Below are positions 1-4,181 of a DNA stretch of 7,922 bases, piece by piece; positions within the stretch are counted from its first letter, which is position 1; every line of letters begins with the position of its first letter. The notes under the pieces are model-generated. The model searched no databases and was not told where the DNA came from. It saw nothing but the letters and a program-made list of their open reading frames with translations. The translations under genes and the position numbers were made by a program. The DNA lies in NCBI GenBank assembly GCA_021785095.1, contig JAJYGM010000361.1, positions 1-7,922 of the forward strand. The letters run 5' to 3'. The DNA comes from Actinomycetes bacterium. GTDB lineage: Bacteria; Actinomycetota; Acidimicrobiia; Acidimicrobiales; Bog-793.

Positions 1-1
1 G

Positions 2-697
2 GTGCTCATCGTGGCCGAGAACCCCTCGCGCTCGCTCCACAAGATCAGCGAGATCTACGACCGCATCGCGTTCGCCGGCGTCGGCAAGTACAACGAGTAC
101 GACCAGCTGCGCGTGGCCGGCGTGCGGCACGCGGACACGAAGGGCTTCGCCTTCAGCCGCGAGGACGTCGACGCGCGCTCCCTCGCCAACCTGTACGCCC
201 AGTACCTGGGGAACGTCTTCACCCACGAGATGAAGCCGCTCGAGGTGGAGATCCTCGTCGCCGAGCTCGGGACGAACGGCAAGCCCGACCAGCTCTACCA
301 CATCGCCTACGAGGGCACGATCACCGACGAGGACCGCTATGCGGTGCTGGGAGGCGACGCGGAGACCATCTCCGAGCGGGTCGGCGCCGACTGGCGCGGC
401 GACCGCGACCGCGCCGAGGCCGTCCGCGCGGCAGTCCGGGCGCTCGCCGGGCCGGAGCGGACCCTCGGCCCTGGCGACCTCGAGGTGGCGGTCCTCAGCC
501 GGGCGAACGGCCGGCGCACCTTCCGCAGGGTCACCGACGGCGAGCTCACCGAGATCCTCTCTGGGAGCTCCGCTGCGCCGGCGGACGCTTCCCAGACGTC
601 ACGGGCGACCCGCAGCGGTCGCACCACCCGGTCGGCGGGCGGCGGCACCGGGGGGGACGCCGCCCACGACCGGGACGCAGCGCAGCCGCCGGGCTGA
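2..697 (+). CDS. prcA: 20S proteasome alpha subunit, 5'-truncated by window
   Basis: This is the structural alpha subunit of the 20S proteasome. It forms the outer heptameric rings, gates substrate entry and docks the ATPase ring; it has no catalytic threonine. The visible protein opens with VLIVAENPSRSLHKISEIYDR, which matches an internal stretch of actinobacterial PrcA (VAENPSRSLQKISELYDR in M. tuberculosis, from memory). The GTG at position 2 is therefore a Val codon and the true start lies upstream; roughly 40 N-terminal residues, including the gate region, are missing. Other family landmarks are the segment around KYNEYDQLR, the LANLYAQYLGNVFTHEMKP helix, VEILVAELG, and the late LEVAVLSRANGRRTFRRV strand. 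After about residue 190 the tail is Ser/Thr/Gly/Arg-rich and probably disordered, ending [13 protein letters not shown] within a tandem repeat. The gene lies 75 nt before pafA. The catalytic beta subunit (prcB) and pup would be expected just upstream but are not in view. Confidence 0.95.
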   Translation: MLIVAENPSRSLHKISEIYDRIAFAGVGKYNEYDQLRVAGVRHADTKGFAFSREDVDARSLANLYAQYLGNVFTHEMKPLEVEILVAELGTNGKPDQLYHIAYEGTITDEDRYAVLGGDAETISERVGADWRGDRDRAEAVRAAVRALAGPERTLGPGDLEVAVLSRANGRRTFRRVTDGELTEILSGSSAAPADASQTSRATRSGRTTRSAGGGTGGDAAHDRDAAQPPG

Positions 698-730
698 CGC
701 CGCCCACGACCGGGACGCAGCGCAGCCGCC
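651..730. repeat. 40-bp tandem duplication across the prcA stop codon
   Basis: A 35-bp block at 656-690 is repeated without mismatch at 696-730, giving a period of 40 bp; three flanking G bases also match (651-653 and 691-693). The prcA stop (695-697) lies at the junction of the two copies. Because 40 is not a multiple of three, the second copy is in another frame relative to prcA. With only one copy, the prcA frame would run on to about position 815 and overlap the start of pafA. The second copy ends about 10 bp before the proposed pafA -35 element. Confidence 0.9.
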
Positions 731-739
731 GCATGCGCC

Positions 740-766
740 TTGGGCCGGGTTGCCCGGCACTACCGT
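740..766 (+). promoter_or_regulatory. Putative pafA promoter with internal inverted repeat
   Basis: A TACCGT box (761-766, TANNNT pattern) begins 12 nt before the pafA GTG, the distance expected for a leaderless transcript starting at the start codon. A weak -35-like TTGGGC lies at 740-745 with a short 15-bp spacer. Between the two boxes is a perfect 6-bp inverted repeat, GCCGGG (744-749) and CCCGGC (753-758), around a 3-nt centre; it could be an operator or chance in GC-rich DNA. No Shine-Dalgarno sequence precedes the GTG. This is inference from motif and spacing only. Confidence 0.35.
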
Positions 767-772
767 GGCTGC

Positions 773-2131
773 GTGGAGCGACGGATCTTCGGGCTCGAGA
801 ACGAGTACGGGGTGACCTTCACCCTGCGCGGCCAGCGACGGCTCAGCCCGGACGAGGTGGCCCGCTACCTCTTCCGCCGCGTGGTGAGCTGGGGCCGCTC
901 GTCGAACGTCTTCCTGGAGAACGGGGCGCGCCTGTACCTCGACGTCGGCAGCCACCCGGAGTACGCGACGCCCGAGTGCGACCGCGTCGGTGAACTCGTG
1001 GTGCACGACAAGGCCGGGGAGTGGATCCTCTCCCAGCTCGTGGCCGGCGCGCAGGCCCGGCTGCGCGAGGAGGGGATCCGCGGCGACGTCTACCTCTTCA
1101 AGAACAACACCGATTCCGCCGGCAACTCCTACGGCTGCCACGAGAACTACCTCACGGAGCGCAACGACGACTTCAACCGGTACACCGAGGTGCTCATCCC
1201 CTTCCTCGTGAGCCGGCAGATCTACGCGGGGGCGGGCAAGGTCCTCCAGACGGCGCGCGGCGCGGTCTACTGCATCAGCCAGCGGGCGGAGCACATCTGG
1301 GAGGGAGTGTCGTCCGCCACCACGCGCAGCCGCCCCATCATCAACACCCGCGACGAGCCCCACGCCGACGCCGAGCGCTACCGCCGCTTGCACGTCATCG
1401 TCGGCGACTCGAACATGAGCGAGTACGCGACGTTCCTCAAGATCGGCGCGACGAGCATCCTGCTCGCGATGCTGGAGGACACCGGCACGGTGCTGCGCGA
1501 CCTCACGCTCGAGAACCCGATCCGGGCCATCCGCGAGATCAGCCACGACATCACCTGCGAGCGCAGGGTCCGGCTGGCCAACGGCCGGGAGATGCGGGCG
1601 CTCGACATCCAGATGGAGTACCTGGAGCGGGCGCTGCGGTTCCGGGACCGCCACGGCCTCGGCCCCGAAGAGGAGCGGGCCCTCGAGATGTGGCAGCACT
1701 GCCTGAAGGGCCTCGAGTCCGACCCGCTCTCCTTGTGGCGGGAGTGCGACTGGGTCGCGAAGTTCCGCCTCATCGACCAGGTCCGCCGCCGGCACGGCCT
1801 CCCGCTCTCCCACCCGAAGGCCGCGCTCGTCGACCTCATGTACCACGACGTGGACCGCAGCAGGGGGCTCTTCTACAAGCTCCAGGCCCGCGACCAGGTG
1901 GACCGCACCTGCGCGGACGCCGACATCGCGGCGGCGATGACCGAGCCCCCGCAGACGACGAGAGCGCGGTTGCGAGGCGCCTTCGTGCGTCGAGCGAAGG
2001 AGCGCCGGCGCGACTTCACCGTCGACTGGGTCCACCTCAAGCTGAACGACCAGGCGCAGAGAACGGTGCTGCTGAAGGACCCGTTCCGCTCGCACGACGA
2101 TCGGGTGGAGCGTCTGATCGCGTCACTGTGA
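773..2131 (+). CDS. pafA: Pup--protein ligase PafA
   Basis: PafA is the cytosolic ATP-dependent ligase that joins the C-terminal glutamate of Pup to substrate lysines, marking them for the proteasome; it has a glutamine-synthetase-like fold. The GTG at 773 gives [16 protein letters not shown] and a 452-residue product, the same length as M. tuberculosis PafA; in-frame start codons further upstream (such as TTG at 740) would add residues that the family lacks. Visible hallmarks: Glu9 in the first strand, a likely Mg/ATP ligand; [38 protein letters not shown] containing the proposed catalytic Asp57; [21 protein letters not shown] near 107-127; [32 protein letters not shown]; and near the C-terminus [27 protein letters not shown] and KDPF. 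No key residue appears lost. It follows prcA by 75 nt. In M. tuberculosis pafB and pafC come next, but here lepB does. Dop is a close paralogue, but start, length and motifs favour PafA. Confidence 0.97.
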   Translation: MERRIFGLENEYGVTFTLRGQRRLSPDEVARYLFRRVVSWGRSSNVFLENGARLYLDVGSHPEYATPECDRVGELVVHDKAGEWILSQLVAGAQARLREEGIRGDVYLFKNNTDSAGNSYGCHENYLTERNDDFNRYTEVLIPFLVSRQIYAGAGKVLQTARGAVYCISQRAEHIWEGVSSATTRSRPIINTRDEPHADAERYRRLHVIVGDSNMSEYATFLKIGATSILLAMLEDTGTVLRDLTLENPIRAIREISHDITCERRVRLANGREMRALDIQMEYLERALRFRDRHGLGPEEERALEMWQHCLKGLESDPLSLWRECDWVAKFRLIDQVRRRHGLPLSHPKAALVDLMYHDVDRSRGLFYKLQARDQVDRTCADADIAAAMTEPPQTTRARLRGAFVRRAKERRRDFTVDWVHLKLNDQAQRTVLLKDPFRSHDDRVERLIASL

Positions 2132-2136
2132 TGCGC

Positions 2137-2180
2137 GTGCGTGGGGCGCCGCGCGCACCGATCGCCGGGCTGCCTCCGGC
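2137..2180 (+). terminator. Weak hairpins after pafA (possible terminator)
   Basis: Just after the pafA stop are two small inverted repeats: GTGCG (2137-2141) with CGCAC (2154-2158), extendable by one G-T pair and one G-C pair, and GCCGG (2164-2168) with CCGGC (2176-2180) around a 7-nt loop. Neither is followed by a T-run. In DNA this GC-rich such stems arise easily, so a termination role is only a guess, helped by the promoter-like site that follows. The remainder of the 2132-2248 gap holds one copy of a 15-mer repeat and the proposed lepB promoter. Confidence 0.2.
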
Positions 2181-2195
2181 TGCGGCGGCGCCGTC

Positions 2196-2384
2196 CCCGA
2201 CGGGGCCGACTTCACCCTCTTCGGGGCACCCTGTAGCCTCGGTAGCCCGTGAGCCAGGAACCCCCGACGCGCGCCGCGCCCGCACCCGGATCCCCGGACT
2301 TCGTCGCCGAACCCTCGCTGGTCTTCCCGGCCGACCGCGCCTCTCCCGACGGGGCCGACGGCGCCTCTCCCGACGGGGCCGACC
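2196..2384. repeat. 15-mer repeated three times; two copies in a 24-bp tandem repeat
   Basis: The 15-mer CCCGACGGGGCCGAC occurs at 2196-2210 (between pafA and lepB), 2345-2359 and 2369-2383 (within lepB). The two lepB copies belong to a 24-bp tandem repeat (2337-2360 and 2361-2384, one mismatch at the last base), with a decayed third unit beginning GCGCCTC at 2385. In lepB the repeat encodes the 8-residue unit ASPDGAD(G/R). The first copy ends at the base before the proposed lepB -35 box, so this one is non-coding. Confidence 0.85.
2211..2239 (+). promoter_or_regulatory. Putative lepB promoter, near-leaderless
   Basis: TTCACC (2211-2216) and TAGCCT (2234-2239) are separated by 17 bp and resemble -35 and -10 boxes; TG directly precedes the -10, as in extended -10 promoters. 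The first base of the -10 lies 15 nt upstream of the lepB GTG, so the mRNA leader would be only a few nucleotides. The same CCTGTAG..TCGG context and the same 15-nt distance occur in front of the TatA/B gene. No Shine-Dalgarno sequence is visible. Motif-based inference. Confidence 0.4.
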
Positions 2385-2983
2385 GCGCCTCGCACGTCGG
2401 CGGGCCGCCCGTCGGTGAAGGGCCCGACGCCGCAGACGGCGCACCGCCTCGACGACGCCGCACGCGTCGCTGGATCGTCGAGTGGGTCGTCATCGTCCTC
2501 GTCGCGGTCGGGGTGGCCTTCGGGGTGCGCACCTTCGTCGCGCAGACCTACTTCGTCCCCTCGACATCGATGTGGCCGACGCTCAAGGCGGGTGACCGGA
2601 TCGTCGTGAGCAAGATCTACGGCGCGATCGAGCCGGGGGACATCATCGTGTTCAAGCGCCCGCCCGCCGAGCACTGCGGGGGCCCCCCGGTCCCGGACCT
2701 GGTGAAGCGCGTGATCGGCCTCCCGGGCCAGACGGTCTCGGCGCACGGCGGCAAGGTCTACGTCACAGGGAAGCTCCAGAGCGAGCCCTGGCTGCCGAAG
2801 GGCACGCAGACGTTCACGACGATGACACACCCGCGCAAGGTGCCGAAGGGCGACTACTTCGTCATGGGAGACAACCGCGTCAACTCCTGCGACAGCCGTA
2901 CTTGGGGTCCGGTGAAGGCGTCCTACGTCGTCGGGAAGGTGTTCCTCATCCTGTGGCCGCCCTCGCAGCTCAGGTTCTTCTGA
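2249..2983 (+). CDS. lepB: Signal peptidase I
   Basis: Type I signal peptidase (family S26), a membrane-bound Ser/Lys protease that removes signal peptides from exported proteins on the outer face of the membrane. The 244-residue product starts at GTG 2249. Residues 1 to about 68 are a Pro/Ala/Asp-rich cytosolic tail with 8-residue repeats (ASPDGAD). A basic stretch RRRRTRR precedes one membrane helix at about 75-97. Then come the family boxes: PSTSMWPTL with the catalytic Ser107; GDRIVVSK; GDIIVFKRP; DLVKRVIGLPG with the general-base Lys153; and GDYFVMGDNRVNSCDSRTWGPV (201-222) holding the GDNR and S-D-S-R residues. A single Cys143 lies just before the Lys box and Cys214 in the last box; no function is assumed. 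The TatA/B gene starts 29 nt downstream, which places the peptidase directly beside the translocase whose substrates it would process. It occupies the position that pafB-pafC hold in M. tuberculosis. Confidence 0.95.
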   Translation: MSQEPPTRAAPAPGSPDFVAEPSLVFPADRASPDGADGASPDGADRASHVGGPPVGEGPDAADGAPPRRRRTRRWIVEWVVIVLVAVGVAFGVRTFVAQTYFVPSTSMWPTLKAGDRIVVSKIYGAIEPGDIIVFKRPPAEHCGGPPVPDLVKRVIGLPGQTVSAHGGKVYVTGKLQSEPWLPKGTQTFTTMTHPRKVPKGDYFVMGDNRVNSCDSRTWGPVKASYVVGKVFLILWPPSQLRFF

Positions 2984-2997
2984 CGAGGCGGCGCCTG

Positions 2998-3003
2998 TAG
3001 GAT
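2998..3003 (+). promoter_or_regulatory. Putative -10 box before the TatA/B gene
   Basis: TAGGAT, preceded by TG (CCTGTAGGATCGG), begins 15 nt upstream of the GTG at 3013, the same distance and context as the box before lepB. A 17-bp spacer would put TTCTTC (2975-2980), inside the last lepB codons, at -35, a poor match. The start codon has no Shine-Dalgarno. It could give an internal, near-leaderless transcript for the tat genes. Inference only. Confidence 0.35.
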
Positions 3004-3012
3004 CGGGCGCGC

Positions 3013-3402
3013 GTGCTGGACCTCAGCCCGACAAAGCTGCTCATCGTCCTCGTCGTCGTGGTGATCCTCCTCGGTCCGAAGCGGATCCCCGAGGTCGCCC
3101 GCCAGCTCGGCGCGGGCTGGCGGAAGCTCCGCGACCTGCACGGCCAGATCGACCGCGAGCTCCGCCAGACGATGCCGGACCTCCCGAGCAGCCAGGAGAT
3201 CGTGCGCATGGCACGCTCGCCGATCAGCCTGCTGAGCCAGCTGGCGGACCGCTCGGGCACCCCGCCGGGGGACCCCGACCCGCTCGCGGCGAGCCAGGAC
3301 GCAGGCCGGGGCGCCGGCGCGCCCGTGGGGGAGGGGGCCAACCGCGCCGCACGGGTCCGTCCGCCGGCGGGCCTCGATGCCGACGACCCGAACATGAACT
3401 AG
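3013..3402 (+). CDS. tatB: Twin-arginine translocase TatA/TatB-family subunit, TatB-like
   Basis: Small membrane subunit of the Tat pathway, which exports folded proteins. Product of 129 residues from GTG 3013. Topology is classic: a short N-terminus (MLDLSPTK), one membrane helix at about residues 9-20, the hinge LGPKRIPE, an amphipathic helix (VARQLGAGWRKLRDLHGQIDRELRQTM), and a Pro/Gly/Ala-rich, probably disordered tail from about residue 65. The GP hinge (rather than the FG of TatA) and similarity of the helix to E. coli TatB favour TatB; in actinobacteria the tatC-linked subunit is often called tatA, so the symbol is tentative. The polar position that is Gln in E. coli TatA and Glu in TatB is Lys8 here. 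It ends 3 nt before tatC and is surely co-translated with it. A separate TatA would be expected elsewhere in the genome. No Shine-Dalgarno is visible. Confidence 0.85.
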   Translation: MLDLSPTKLLIVLVVVVILLGPKRIPEVARQLGAGWRKLRDLHGQIDRELRQTMPDLPSSQEIVRMARSPISLLSQLADRSGTPPGDPDPLAASQDAGRGAGAPVGEGANRAARVRPPAGLDADDPNMN

Positions 3403-3405
3403 CCG

Positions 3406-4170
3406 ATGGCGATGCCGCTGTCAGAACGCGTGTCGGCGTGGCGACGAACGCGGGCGCACCCCGACGCGATGACGATCGGGGAGCATTTCGGGGAGCTGCG
3501 CCGCCGGCTCCTCGTCGCGGTCGGCGCCTTCGTGGTCCTCACCTGCGTGTCGGTCTTCCTCTACAACTGGGAGTTCTCGCTGCTGCGCCATCCCTACTGC
3601 GAGATCGTCGCGACGCGCAGCTGCAGCTTCTACGTCACCGCCCCCCTCGACGCGCTCAGCCTGCGCGTGAAGCTCGCAGCGTTCGGAGGCGCTGTCCTCG
3701 CGTCGCCGGTCGTGCTGTGGGAGCTGTGGCGGTTCATCACGCCGGGGCTCCGCCCTACCGAGAAGCGGTACGCGGTGCCCTTCGTCATCGCGTCGGTCCT
3801 CCTCTTCCTGTTCGGCTGCGCGGTCGTCTACGTGGTGCTCCCGCACACGCTCGGATGGCTCGTCCACGTGGGAGGCCCGAGGATCCGACCCCTGCTGAAC
3901 CCGAACACATACTTCACGCTGGTCCTGCTGCTCATGGTGCTCTTCGGGATCACCTTCGAGTTCCCGGTCCTGCTCGTCGCGTTGCAGCTGGCGCGCGTGC
4001 TGAAGCCCGCGACCCTGCTGCGGCACTGGCGGTGGTGGGTGATCGGGATCACCCTCGCCTCCGCCTTCTTCACGCCGAGCTCGGACCCCTTCTCGATGAT
4101 CGCGCTGGCCGTCCCGCTCACGTTCTTCTATTTCGCGTCCGCCGGCGTGGGCAAGCTCCTCCGCCGTTGA
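3406..4170 (+). CDS. tatC: Sec-independent protein translocase TatC
   Basis: TatC is the polytopic core of the Tat translocase and binds the twin-arginine signal peptide. The 254-residue product starts at ATG 3406, 3 nt after the TatA/B stop; a second in-frame ATG at 3412 is possible. Key regions: the cytosolic signal-binding motif MTIGEHFGELRRRL with Glu30 and Arg32, about six hydrophobic segments (roughly 33-53, 91-112, 124-146, 168-195, 210-223, 229-246), the ELWRFITPGLRPTEKR loop, and FEFPV with Glu185, equivalent to the conserved membrane Glu of E. coli TatC (Glu170). FFTPSSDPFSM near 221-231 matches the conserved FTP segment. The first external loop carries two cysteines (Cys65, Cys73) that might form a disulfide, which from memory is not rare in actinobacterial TatC. 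The helicase gene begins about 11 nt downstream, the same adjacency as tatC-helY in mycobacteria. Confidence 0.96.
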   Translation: MAMPLSERVSAWRRTRAHPDAMTIGEHFGELRRRLLVAVGAFVVLTCVSVFLYNWEFSLLRHPYCEIVATRSCSFYVTAPLDALSLRVKLAAFGGAVLASPVVLWELWRFITPGLRPTEKRYAVPFVIASVLLFLFGCAVVYVVLPHTLGWLVHVGGPRIRPLLNPNTYFTLVLLLMVLFGITFEFPVLLVALQLARVLKPATLLRHWRWWVIGITLASAFFTPSSDPFSMIALAVPLTFFYFASAGVGKLLRR

Positions 4171-4181
4171 GCGCGCGCTCC

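Noticed and set aside
339..815. Open frame of 158 codons overlapping the end of prcA and the start of pafA
   Set aside because: Composition (Arg/Ser/Pro-rich) is that of a shifted GC-rich frame, and it conflicts with two well-supported genes.
599..2095. Long open frame of 498 codons on the - strand opposite pafA
   Set aside because: It lies antisense to a full-length, motif-complete pafA; long antisense frames are expected in high-GC coding DNA, and its translation is repetitive Arg/Val/Glu-rich with no family motif.
3309..3324. GGGCGC/GCGCCC inverted repeat in the TatA/B tail
   Set aside because: Six-base GC-only arms are expected by chance in this composition, and the site lies in a disordered Gly/Ala-rich coding tail.
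3438..4166. Upstream extension of the helicase frame across tatC
   Set aside because: The frame is open back to an ATG at 3438 but would overlap all of tatC in another frame; the translated part is Arg/Pro/Ala-rich with no helicase homology, so the gene is taken to start near the tatC stop.
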